NCBI GenBank assembly: GCA_000442125.1
Contig: KE546974.1
Location: 1,364,001-1,428,000 of the forward strand
Direction of reading: 5' to 3'
Origin: Opeltia flavorubescens
Taxonomy: Eukaryota; Ascomycota; Lecanoromycetes; Teloschistales; Teloschistaceae
DNA: 64,000 nucleotides
Under the pieces are notes generated by a model that saw nothing but the letters and a program-made list of their open reading frames with translations, did not search any database and had not been told where the DNA came from. Both the position numbers and the translations under genes were made by a program. Positions 24,547-35,849 of this stretch are shown here, piece after piece; the stretch's first letter is position 1; the number at the start of each line of letters is the position of its first letter.

Positions 24547-26074
24547 GATTACTAAATCCAAACCAAGTGACCAATTCTATATAGATGCCATGTCTGCGCG
24601 AGATATATATATATATCGAGCCTTTTAACATGTGTATCAGATAATCCCTATCTTGTCTATCAGTCGGGACGGGAAGCGCCAGTAGGCAATAGCATGGTAT
24701 GGCAAGGGCTCTGGACATGCGCTTCCAGCAAATGGACATTTGCTACAGCGCTTCGAAGGATAAGACTGCGGAAATGTATGCGCACAAGCAATTTCGTCCA
24801 CCGCTGCTCCTCAGGACGTTTGAAATATCCACCTATAAGAATATGAGTACAATTGGACGAAGATACTTGGATGTCCGCCCAGAAAAAGAAAATCACCAGA
24901 ATTTTTCCGAGTAGTGAACTTCTCCAACAGCAACCACTGGGAAACGTAACATATTAAATGACACCGCCAAAACCAGCACTTGCAAACCCAAGAAATCCAA
25001 GCACAATCCTGATCTGCCTAGAATACGCCCAGCATTATTGATCAATCCAATCGCTCCCTCCTCCTAGGATAAATACATCTTTGCGTACAATCCACCCCTC
25101 CTACATGCTATCTACACCCCCTCCTTAATCATTCTTTCATATAATTCCATTCACCCAAAACCTCATCTCCGCCAGAAACACACAACACATACACCTACAC
25201 ACCCATCCCTCCAATCCACCTAATTCCCTCCCTCTTTTTTTCCACAACTACACATCCCAACTTCTCTCCTATGTCCGTCAGAAATCAAAAACCCGAATCC
25301 GTCACGCACTTTCCCTAAAAGGAAATTGTCCCTCCCACAACCAAGAGAGAAATTTATATAAAATATTCAATCAAAATTAGAAAAAACGATGAATGAGTCC
25401 CATTAGCCTAACATCCCCCATGTGAGCTACCTCATCTTGCTCTCACCAACATGCTCAATTGATTGCTTGGGGCGCTCCAAAGCATTCATAACAACAGAAA
25501 CATAAATAAAACATGCCATACACATTACAGTAGAGTACATCCAAAAGCCAAAAGACGAAACCATGTCATACATGTTGTATTATATCATAGAACACGTGGA
25601 AAGAAAAGGTCACAGGAGCTGAATTCATGTAACCTAGAAATAAATTCGTTCATTATCCCCACAGAGACTTGTTTGCCTTTTGTTCTCTTCATGCCTTCTT
25701 AAATACGTGTTTATGAACTAGGTGGCAGATGATAGGACGAGAGCAATAAGCAGGACCCAAAATCACTAAGCCGATCGATGTCTATTACTTCCCAATTTTC
25801 TAGATGTTTTCGGGATGAGATGGGTAAAATCCTAGGTGAGTCTACAGGAACTGACATACTGCGATGTGTGGTAAATGTCATTATACCAAATCAGGATAAT
25901 AATTGGAAAAGTGATCACAACACAGTCACGATATCGGAAAGAGTAAGATACAAATTCATGCCTTTGAATTTACTAAAGCTAAGGTTCTGTCCGAATACTG
26001 CCCAAATGCAATTTCAATCTGTGTTCTCGCCCTTAGGTTCCCCCGGGTATCTCATGCTTTATCATTATGCTCCC
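24547..26074. other. Intergenic region
   Basis: About 1.5 kb. It begins with the promoter of the two-domain gene, including a short AT palindrome GATATATATATATATC at 24602-24617, and ends with the 3' UTR of the repeat-protein gene. Pyrimidine/A-rich at 25060-25330. The plus-strand frame at 25778-26104 is probably chance. Confidence 0.45.
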
Positions 26075-27764
26075 TTACTTCATTTTGCTACCGTCCATGT
26101 CTGAATCCACACGCGGGTCAAGCTTGTTCATCATGTTGGACTTGTGAGGTCCAGCGGTCGTAGAGCCCGAGCCAGTGGTGGAAGAGGTGGTGTCATTGTA
26201 GCCAGTCCCGGAGTGCGCACCGGTATTTGACCCATATCCACTGCTCGTATTTCCAGTGCCTACACCGGTTCCGTATTCACCGGTCGTGCCAGATGATGAC
26301 CCATAGCCACCAGTTGTTCCGGTCGAAGACCCATAACCACCAGTGGTACCGGAAGTCCCAGTTGTAGATCCCATACCGCGCTTGCCGTCTAAATCTGAGT
26401 CGACGCGAGGATCAGCCTTGTTGGCGAGATTGGAGGAATGAGGTCCGGCGGTGGTAGAGCTACCAGTCGTTGAGCCGTATCCACCAGTCGAAGATCCATA
26501 CCCTCCAGTGGTGCCAGTCGAACCACCTATGCCAGATCCTGAACCTTCAACATGGGCATGCTCAATGGGACCACGTCCACCCGAGACATGGGGGTCCAAT
26601 TTATTGGCAGTTTCTGTATGATGAGCGCCGCCGTGGATGATGTCCTCAGCTTTGCCCAAAACGCCACCGTGATGGCCATGGTGACCAGTTGTACCCGATG
26701 ATCCGGTCAAGCCAGAGCCGGTACCGGTAGTCCCAGTATTAGACCCAAGTCCGCGCTTGCCATCAAGGTCAGAATCAACGCGGGGATCGGCCTTGTTGGC
26801 CATATTGCTTGAGTGAGGACCAGCGGTGGTTGAGCTCCCGGTGTTGGAGCCGTAACCTGAAGAGCCGTAGCCGGTACCAGCAGTGTTGCTACCGGTCAAG
26901 CCGCTGCTACCAGTTGTGCTATCATAACCGGAAGTACCATGCCCTGAGCCGGTAAGACCACTGCCAGTCGTACCATGAGTTCCATGAGTTCCGTGAGTAC
27001 CACGACCGTCTGGTCGAATATTAGTTGCGTTCAATACACTCTCGCCCATAGGAAACTTACCAAGATCACTATCTACACGAGGATCGACCTTGTTGCCCAT
27101 GTTGGAAGAGTGGGGACCAGCGGTAGTAGAGCTCCCAGTGGTGGAACCGTAGCCCGTGGAGCCGTAGCCAGCACCGGTGGTGCCAGTAGTGTTGCTTCCA
27201 GTCAAGCTGCTGTCACCAGCTGAACGATCGTACCCCGAAGTACCAGCTCCTGATCCCATGAGTCCGCTACCAGTAGTACCGTGAGTGCCGTGAGTACCAC
27301 GACCATCTACATGGATGTCAGTAGTGAATAATACATTTACCTCTCAGGACACTAACCTAGATCACTGTCGACACGAGGGTCGGCTTTGTTTGCCATACTG
27401 GAAGAATGAGGGCCAGCAGTGCTCGACCCATACCCAGAACCGGTTGTGCCGTGAGTGCCAGTGTTGTGGCTGCCGGTCAAGCCAGAGCCCGAAGTGCCAG
27501 AGTGGAGGGGATCACCGGAGGTTGTGGAACGCTCAGCACCGCCATGGGTGATGTTGGAGCCGTGATTGCCAGCTCCGCCGGTAGTGGAGTGTTCATGACC
27601 GTATTCTGGAGGAAGTGAAAAATATCAGCCACTATTCAGAGGGCGGGGTAATAATTCGACGGGGAGGAAATCTTACCATTGTGACCCTGGTTGGCAGCTA
27701 CGGCCTCGGGGGTGTTCTTCTCGCCAGTGAGAGCATCTTTGACCTTGTGCATCAATCCAGACAT
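26075..27764 (-). CDS. Gly/Ser/Thr-rich protein with DPRVDSD repeats
   Basis: Fungal repeat protein resembling ones often labelled 'cell surface' or LEA-like; role unproven, possibly stress or spore related. Four minus-strand exons: 27764-27677, 27605-27357, 27306-27061 and 27009-26075, 505 aa. The N-terminus 'MSGLMHKVKDALTGEKN' is a short amphipathic helix without a signal peptide. The rest is G/S/T/Y-rich spacer punctuated by 'AGPHSSN..NK.DPRVDSD', seen five times (variants S/G/A/L/M), plus one diverged 'NKLDPHVSG' copy. Introns 2 and 3 fall at the same codon of successive repeats (GAT CT. G|..), so the repeat unit was duplicated with its intron. Intron 3 (27010-27060) is 51 nt with no in-frame stop and can be retained without breaking the frame. 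The protein is likely disordered. Confidence 0.8.
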
Positions 27765-27907
27765 GATGGCGGTAGTAAAGATTGAGTATGAATATGCTGA
27801 AGGTTATGGAATTGGATTGTTCAAGGTTTGAAGATAGAATGTGATAATTGTTATGGAGGATGGTTGATGGTAGAAGAAAGGTTGGAAGGTGGAAGAAAGG
27901 TAGAGTA

Positions 27908-27914
27908 CTTATAG
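27908..27914 (-). promoter_or_regulatory. TATA-like box of the DPRVDSD-repeat gene
   Basis: Minus strand reads CTATAAG about 145 nt upstream of ATG 27764, followed by a CT-rich leader (27830-27905) typical of strongly expressed fungal genes. Inferred from sequence only. Confidence 0.4.
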
Positions 27915-28350
27915 TGGGGGAAGTAAACAAGAAGGGACCCGCCTGCAACTTCCGTTAACTGATGAATATCCGGGTCTTGTTGATGAAGCAGAGCTACCTT
28001 GGTGCGGGTTACGAGAAATTACGTCACTGTACCTCTTTAATGCCATAGCCAAGGTCTTATGTACCTGCATTGAAAGTGCTACCAGTCCAATCAGCAGCAT
28101 TGGCCTTTGCTGAATCGCATCTAGCTGCACATTGCGCGGCCTTCTAAGACCGTTTGTAGAATGAAGTCAAGTTGTATTGCGGGGCCGACGTCAGGGTCCC
28201 TTATGCACAGCCACCGTGGCTGTGCTCACTTGCCACACTTAAGCCAAATGGGGCCTTGACGATCCGCCGATCTATTGACGATCTGCTTCCCAGACTTATT
28301 AGATTTCTGGTTGAAACCATTAGATTTACTACTTGGTATGATGGATGATA
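27915..28350. other. Upstream region up to the transposon
   Basis: Normal-composition sequence between the repeat-protein promoter and the left end of the Tc1/mariner-like element. The target dinucleotide TA is at 28349-28350. No gene seen. Confidence 0.5.
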
Positions 28351-28439
28351 AATGTAAGCGCCTAGGCTAAGCAGGGGCCCCTGCTGGACCCTGGATCGTG
28401 CGGGATTCATCTTATTTTAACCATGCCTGTTTTATATAT

Positions 28440-28921
28440 AAATTTTATAAGAATAAACTATAGTTTACCATTTTATATAGCTACTATTTGCATTTATAAT
28501 ATCCTGATACCGCTCCTGTATAGTATCTAGTAGCTTATCTAGTCTATACTGGCCTATAGTATACCACGTATCTAACACGCCTGCACGTAGTTTAGTAGGC
28601 GTTATTTTTTTAGATTTATAGGCTTATAACCAGTCCTTTATATCGTTCTAAAGCTCTTTTATAGGGTTAAAATTAGGTGAAAACAGGGGCTAGATAATAG
28701 GAAATATATTACGTTTAAAAAATTCCTTTATAGTTGCCTTCGCGGTATAATAACTAGCGCCGTCTTATATAAATAAAAGTATTCCGGGGTTTATACGGTA
28801 CTAATTATCGACGAGCGGGAGAATCCTAGCTATATACCGGTCTGTATTCATTGTACTCTAGTTTTTTTCTTAGAATTGATATGGTTTAAGGCCGAGATTA
28901 CTAGAAAAACTACCTTAGAAT
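28440..28921 (-). pseudogene. Tc1/mariner transposase, C-terminal half (decayed)
   Basis: Continuation of the transposase beyond the retroelement insertion, minus strand. It contains the second catalytic Asp in 'DGASYYTAKATIKEF' (GAC at 28762-28764). It also has 'SPNFNPIKEL', where the family has an Asp after 'SP': the third catalytic residue is now Asn (28672-28674). Several TAG/TAA stops replace Trp or Gln codons. The identification as a Tc1/mariner DDE enzyme rests on this motif order. Confidence 0.75.
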
Positions 28922-29216
28922 TGTTACCATCAAGCTATAGGAGCAGTTAGTGTTTGGACCCCAGGTGGAAATCATGTGATGGAAACAATGTGTTGAGTCA
29001 CGTGCAGCGGGCCCTCTAAGGGGCCTAAGCGGGGTTGCTTAGGTAATTACCACCTAGTGCGGGGTAAATATATTATTAGGTATATAGCGATCCCTCTTGC
29101 TTTCTATTAGAAAGTAAGAGTTAGTTCTTTAATATATCTGAATACATATACTATAGGCAGTTCTTCTATAGTAGTTCACGCTTCTGAATTGGTTTAATTA
29201 TACCTAGTATATTATA
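28922..29216 (+). repeat. 5' LTR (295 bp)
   Basis: Direct repeat of 37906-38200. It retains more C/G than the 3' copy over its first 100 bases (for example CCCCAGGTGG versus CTTAGGTAG), while a few later positions are mutated only here (TTATTAG versus TTATCAG). Confidence 0.9.
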
Positions 29217-29459
29217 GTTCTAATTCTTCCCCTTTTTTATATTCGGAGGCCCGGATTGCTATTGAAGATATCTACTAGAAGAGCTCGCGGTTATAATAGA
29301 AATAAGAATAATAGTAATAGTATAATTACTAACTCCTAGGATCCGAATACTTAATCGGAAACCATGCGTATAGACCTAGTAGGCGGATCTTCTAATATAG
29401 CTGGTCTAATAATTCCTTAGGACGAACGTATTACAGAGCTATCCGATAACGCCGCGGGA

Positions 29460-30680
29460 TCGTAGTAGAATAGTAGTATTCTTTTAACGGAGCCAACGCC
29501 GGGTTTTAATACTTATCGTCGTAAGGGCAAGAAGCTAATATATAATACGACTCCGTCCCTTTTACTGCCTGGTTTAGATAGTAACGGCTATAATAATAGC
29601 GATTCCTCGGATACCTCCTTAAACGTATAAGTAGAACGGGAGATTAAGGACTTAAAGCGTAAAATAGAAAGGGCTGCTAAATATACTCGTCGCTTTAAAG
29701 AGGTTAGAATAGTTTATTAATAGGTTTAGGCAATACTCTAAGAGCTTCGTATACCTATTAGTGTATCTGCTCTTATTATTCCGCCTATTAATACCGAACC
29801 TCTTATTATTACGAGGCTAAAAAATATTAAGCCAGCCCCTTTACTAGATTATCCGCCGAAGGATAGCTTTACTAGCTATTAGGCGTAGGTATTACAAGCG
29901 GATACGACGTTTAAATTATCGTGGGATTCGTTCCTAATAGATAAAATAAAGATCCGGTTTGCTATACTATCGTTAAAGGGTAACCCCCTAATATAATAAA
30001 CTTAGTATATAAAAACGGATAGAATTAATATAAACTAGCCTGATTTTTATAAATAGCTATTTAATCTTTTATTAGATAAAGAAAGCCGATCTTTAAATTC
30101 TTTATCGAAGTACTATACGTTAGGATAGGGTATAATAACGCCGTAGGAGCTCTATAACTAGATAAAAACGCTTAAGGGTTAGTTACCGGAGCTATTAAAA
30201 GAATAGTATATAATAAATTTTATTATAAAATTTAAACGCGATACTTAAACGCTAGTATATTAGTTTAAGTATATACTTAAAAATAAAACGAGGGATAAAT
30301 AGATAGCTTTAGTAATTTATATAAAAGGTATTGCGAAAGGTACTAATACGAATACTTTTTATAAAAAGCCTTTTTCTTTAAATTAAAGTAGCTAGGGTAG
30401 TTAGGTTTTAAAAAAGCTTTATAGTAGTTATATAGGGGATAAATAAAAATAAGATAACCGTAAGCTCTATAACGGGCCCTCTATAGGATTAAAGAGTAGT
30501 AAAAATATTAGCTTAAAGGATTTAAGTTAAATAGAGTATTATAATTACTATAAAAAGGGTTATTACTCTACTAATTACCCCTATATAAAAAAGTCGGTAA
30601 AGAAGGTATCTACTAAAAATACTAAATTTAGCGCTAATAAAGATTTTAATACGGTTTTAAAAAATAATTAAGTTTAAGCG
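29460..30680 (+). pseudogene. Retrotransposon gag region (decayed)
   Basis: Plus-strand reading interrupted by many TAG/TAA. The N-terminal part is charged ('REIKDLKRKIERAAKY'). Near the end, a motif with zinc-knuckle spacing (30537-30578) reads Y-x2-Y-x4-Y-x4-Y: all four metal ligands of the CCHC knuckle have become Tyr, each explained by one G-to-A or C-to-T change. The identification rests on this spacing and on the position before the protease. Confidence 0.7.
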
Positions 30681-30699
30681 AAGCTTTAACGTTTAAACG

Positions 30700-33600
30700 T
30701 TGTCTAATTAAAGCAATAAAAGGAATTAAAATAGTACCCCGGTTCTATATAGGCGATTAGGTTAGGAAGGCTTCTATACTACTAAATACAGGGTTAAATA
30801 TTAACTATATCTCGTAAGCTAAAATAGTAGAATAAGGCCTTATTCCAATAAATACTAATCGTCCTACATTAAACTAGCTCCGAAATTAGTAGTATTACTA
30901 CTATAAGACCTATAATTTTAAATAAACCTATATTAATAGCTAGGGTATAGAACGAACGATTTCTATTACCTCTTTCTACGCTATCGATTTAGATAAATAT
31001 AATATAATTTTAGATACTTTAAAGATTTATAAAGCTAGCCTACTTATTAATATACAGGNTATAAAGTAGCGCTTTCCTATTAAAGTTAATCGAATATAGA
31101 TAGACCGTTTACAAGTCTTTAAACGATCCTTTAAAATACGCTCTATTATATACACTTTAATAGTATTAGTAGTAAAAGATCTAGTCGATATTAGTAGTAC
31201 GGAAATTCTATACTAGATTAAAAGTTTCGAGCCTATATTTTCCGTAGTAGAATCGGGCAAGTTACTTTAATCAAAATCTAGTAATTATACTATTAATCTA
31301 ATAGAAGGTAAAAAGCCGCTATATAAGCTAATATATAACCTATTAAATAACAAGTTAAAGGAATTGCGTCGATATTTTAAAAAAGCCCTCGAAAAAGGCT
31401 AGATCTAATATTTAATCTCGTCTATAGGAGCTCCTATCCTATTTATATCGAAGAAGGATAATAGATTACGCCTATATATAAATTACCGTGGCTTAAATAC
31501 GGTAATAATTAAAAATCAGTATCCGCTCCCGTTAATTACTAAAACCTTAGACCGCTTATATAGCGTAAAGAAGTTTACGAAGATAAATATATATAATACC
31601 TATTACCGGATTAGAATTAAATAAGGAGATAAGTAGAAAACAGTATTTTATACTAGGTACAGNCACTTTAAATACCTTATTATACCTTTTAGCCTAGCGA
31701 ATACCCCTATAACCTTCCAAGCATATATTAATAAAGCGTTAGTAGGGATAATTAATATCTTTTATATAGTATACCTAGATAATATCCTAGTATATTTAGA
31801 TTTTAAAGAGGAATACTAGGAATATATTCGTATAATCTTACGCCGATTCCGCGAACACTAATTATTCTTAAATCTAAAGAAATACGCATTTAATATAGAA
31901 CAGCTAGAGTTTTTAGGATATATTATATTATTTAGAAGAGTGGAAATAGACTCTAAAAAAATAAATATAATCTAGGATTAGCCTATTCCGAAATCGTATA
32001 AGGATATCTAGATATTTTTAGGCCTAACGAATTTCTATCAGCGATTTATTAAGTATTATTCGAAGATTACGGCGCCTATAATTAACCTATTAGTCGGTAT
32101 AAAAAATAGTAAAAAACCAGAGCTATTAAAATAGAATAATACCGCTTAAAAAATCTTTAAGAAGTTAAAAAAAGCCTTTACTACGGTACTATTACTAAAG
32201 TATTTCGATCTAATATATAAAATCCGGATCGAAATAGATACTTTAAGTTTCGATATTTCCGGTATTATAACTTAACTAGATAATAATAAAGTCTACTATC
32301 CAGTAGTTTTCTAGTCGAGAAAGATAATAATAGTTAAATAAAACTATAAAACTTATAATTAAAAGCTACTCGCTATCATTAAGGTCTTTAAATAATAGCG
32401 GTACTATTTTAAAGAAGCCTAATATACTATTAAAGTATAGTTAGATTATAATAATCTAAAGGGATTTATACGTATTAAGCAATTTAATAATAGGTAACAG
32501 CGTTAGATTATAAAGTTAGTAGCTATAGATTTCAAGATCTTCTATCAAGCTAAGAAATCAAATCTAGTAAATCCCCCGTTAAAAAGGCCGGATTATTAAG
32601 GAGTTAACCCTAAAGCTTTAACGATAATACCTATATTATAATAGAAGCTATCTCTTATCGATAATATATCATCTATACCGGCAGCAGTAAGAAAAATAAA
32701 GGTGGTATACTTACGTAAAAGGCGTAAGAGAAGGTTTAAAAAACTTTCATTAAAGGCTAACGCCTTTAGGAGATTTAATAGTAACCTGCCGGTCTAAAAA
32801 TCTCGTAGTATATTAACGCCGATAACGCCCTATAAAGGCCCCGCTAAAGGCCTTTAAAAGGAAAACCTACTTCCTAATAAAGAAGGTATAATAAATCCTA
32901 TTACTAGGACAGCTAGTTATAAACAGCACGTCCTACGTTAAGTAGTAAAGGATACTATTTCTAGCGAAACGGCTTATAACGATAGCTCGATAAATATAAA
33001 AAAAATAATCTTATAGTTTTAGCGGGATAACGATCTCGCTATTATTAAAAAGTATAATATTAAAAGCGCTTATAAAAAGAATCCTAAATATATAAAGGCC
33101 GGATTATAGAGTTTAGAAATAAAAGGCGAGTTATTATTCTACGGGTCTCTATACATTCTAGAGGACTCCGCCGTTCGTATAGAGCTTATAATAAAGCGTT
33201 ATAATAACCCTTTAACTAGGTATTTTAAAGCGGAATAGATAATAAAGCTGCTTCGCCGCTATTATTAATAGCCTAATTTAAATAAAAAAGTTAAGGAATA
33301 TATACGGACGTGCGATATTTATTAATAGGTAAAAGTGCACCGGTATAAGCTATATAGTAAGCTATAATCCCTCTCTATTTCTAATAGTCTATACTAAGAG
33401 ATTACCTTAGATTTCGTAACGGGATTATTACCGTCGAAATACCGTATAAACGTAGCTAATACCGTATTAATTATAGTAGACCGGTATTCGAAGATAGCTA
33501 CGTATATTCCTTATATAAAAACTATAAATACTATAAAATTCGTAGACCTTTTCTTCGAAATAATAATTTATAAAAGGATTATACTAAAGGGTATTATTAG

Positions 33601-34490
33601 TAATAGAGGCTCGTTATTTACGAGCGAATTCTAGTCTGAAATCTGCTACCGCCTAAAGATAAAAAAGAAGCTAAACACTACTTTCTATCTATAAATAAAT
33701 AGTTAGACGGAATACTAGAATTAATTATTAGAATACTATCTTCGGATTTATTCGAATAAGGAGCAATCTAATTAAGTAAAGATTCTTCCTATTACGGAAT
33801 TTATATATAATAATAGTATCTACTCTACTACTAGTAAAACACCGTTTTTCTTAATAACTAGGGTATACCCGGACCTAGAATTTAACGTTGCGGATAATAT
33901 TCTTAAAGGGAAGGCCCGTAAAGCTAGTATACCAGTAGTAAAGAAATATATAAAAAAATTAATAGAGTTACGTAAAAAGCTAAACTAGGAATAATAAAAG
34001 GTATAAAAAAAACAGGCGAAATACTATAATCGTTCCTATATAGATATAAAGTTTAGTCCAAACGATATAGTATTCCTATTATTAAAAAATTTAAAGCTAA
34101 AGAAGCCGTTTAAAAAACTCGCTTATTATTATACCGGACTATATCGTATCAAGGAACGTATTAGTTTCTAAGTATATAAGCTACTATTACCGCCTGGTTC
34201 GCGTATTTATAACGTCTTCTATATTTTTTTACTAGAGAAGTACTAGTAGAGGAAAGAATAAAAGGTTCCTTAGTACCTACTTCCAGAGCTTATAGATAAC
34301 GAGTTAGAATAGGAAGTAGAAGTAATTCTAGATAAGCGTATTAAGGGATCTAAAGGTAAAGCGGAATAGTACTTAGTTAGCTGGGTAGGTTGGTTAAAGG
34401 AGTATAACTTATAGTAGCCGAAATCAGACCTAGTAAATACCGGGGATTTAGTGAAAAAGTTTAACTAAAGCTATAAAGAACCGCTAAAGA
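30700..34490 (+). pseudogene. Retrotransposon pol (PR-RT-RH-IN-chromodomain, decayed)
   Basis: Plus strand, many stops, but domain order is clear. Protease: 'LNTGLNINYIS', with active-site Asp replaced by Asn (30785-30787). Reverse transcriptase from about 31250: 'APILFISKKDNRLRLYINY', 'YPLPLITKTLDRLY', 'TKINIYNTYYRIRI', 'FQAYINKALV', and 'YLDN' for the YxDD box (31772-31783). RNase H near 32220-32500 ('NYKTYN.KLLAIIKVFK'). Integrase about 33170-34000: zinc-finger 'YIRTCDIY', then 'TLDFVTGLLPSKYR', 'DRYSKIATYIP', 'ISNRGSLFTSEF'. Chromodomain about 34310-34480: 'ILDKRIKGS', 'YLVSWVGW', 'WPKSDLV'-like. Two single Ns (31059, 31663) lie inside. Confidence 0.85.
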
Positions 34491-34814
34491 AATATAGGAG
34501 GAAAAGCTAAATATTTTAGTTATACTAGCCGCTATTTTTTTTAAAGCCCTTAGCGGGCCCTCTACGGGCTTTAATAACGTTATACCTAGATAAAAAACAA
34601 GTATAGGAAAAAATAACGTAAATAACAAAGTTTATATTAAATTTTTAAAAGCTAATTAGTTTATTTAAAAAAAACTTATCAAATATAAATTAAAAGCGAA
34701 TTTAGAACAGTAAATAGAGTTTATTAAACTAAAATTTAAGCCTGCTTAATAAAATAAACGCTTACTAGTAGCTATATCCTATCTAGTCTTCTTACGCTAT
34801 ATCTCCGTATATTA

Positions 34815-34914
34815 TTCTACGACTCGCTACGCTCCTTTATTCTATAACTTACTATATTCCTTCGTTCTACAACTCGCCACGTTCCTTCGTTCTATAATTT
34901 ACCGCGCTTTTTTA
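34815..34914 (+). repeat. Minisatellite, 4 x 25 bp
   Basis: Four head-to-tail 25-bp units starting TTCTAC/TTCTAT (34815, 34840, 34865, 34890). Units differ mostly by C/T and G/A. Lies between the chromodomain and the extra reading frame of the retroelement. Confidence 0.75.
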
Positions 34915-35193
34915 TATTAATAAGCTCTCGGTCTGCCTTTTTATATTAGCCCCGTTAGCTAATAAGACTTTATTAGCGACCTTATCGGTAGTTGCGCGGC
35001 GATAAAGAGTAGTATAGCTTTTTGGAGTCTTCAGTATCTTAGAAGTTTTAGGTATTTTTGGAGTTTAAGGGCCCTAAAGCCCTTTTTATAATACTAAATA
35101 GACCTGTTTTATTAGTAAGATGGATGGCCTAAAGGATAAAGGTCTTATACCGGAGGCTCCTCTCTCCCTTATTATATATATCCTCCTTTATAT

Positions 35194-35305
35194 TCCCTTC
35201 GTTAGTATTTCTATCAGTAGTTCCTTTTATTAGTATTTTTATTAGTGGTTCCCTTCGTTGGTATTTTTATTAGTAGTTTTCTTCGTTGGTATTTCTATTA
35301 GTAGC
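35194..35305 (+). repeat. Minisatellite, 4 x 28 bp
   Basis: Four 28-bp units of the type TCCCTTCGTTGGTATTTTTA followed by TTAGTAGT, starting at 35194, 35222, 35250 and 35278. A different unit from the one at 34815. Confidence 0.8.
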
Positions 35306-35403
35306 TTGCTACTAGTTTAATATAGAAAAGAATCGGTGGCTATAAGGATATTATTAGCGTTAAGGAATTAAGGAAATTAGCAATAGTAGTATTATTCGAT
35401 TAA

Positions 35404-35499
35404 AAAGGTATTATTTAATTTATTCCTTCCTCTTTAAAGGTATTATTTAATTTATTCCTTTCTTTTTAAAGGTATCATTTAATTCGTTCCTCCCTCTTT
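35404..35499 (+). repeat. Minisatellite, 3 x 32 bp
   Basis: Three 32-bp units starting AAAGGTATTATTTAATTTAT (35404, 35436, 35468). Third distinct tandem repeat within 700 bp of the retroelement. Confidence 0.75.
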
Positions 35500-35849
35500 T
35501 AAAGCGTTATAGCCGAAGTTTTTAAAATACTATAGCCGAAGCCGTTTTTTATTATTATACCAATTTTTACATATTTTAAACTAATCTAAAGGCGATAAGG
35601 CGGAATATAGACCTATAACTTATAATACCGAAGTGAATTATAGGTCTGCGTCTACTTTTTACTAAGTTATACCCCTGGATTAGCCGCTCTCCGCCGTATT
35701 TTTTCCGCTCGCCGGCGTAGCTATTTTTTCTACTCCTTTATTTAATCCAGAGTCGCTCTTAGCTCTAATAAATTATTTAGCTAGGTAGATAATAAGGGAC
35801 GGCTTGTAATAGTCGGCGCCCTAATATTTAACTCTAGGGGCTTTAATAA

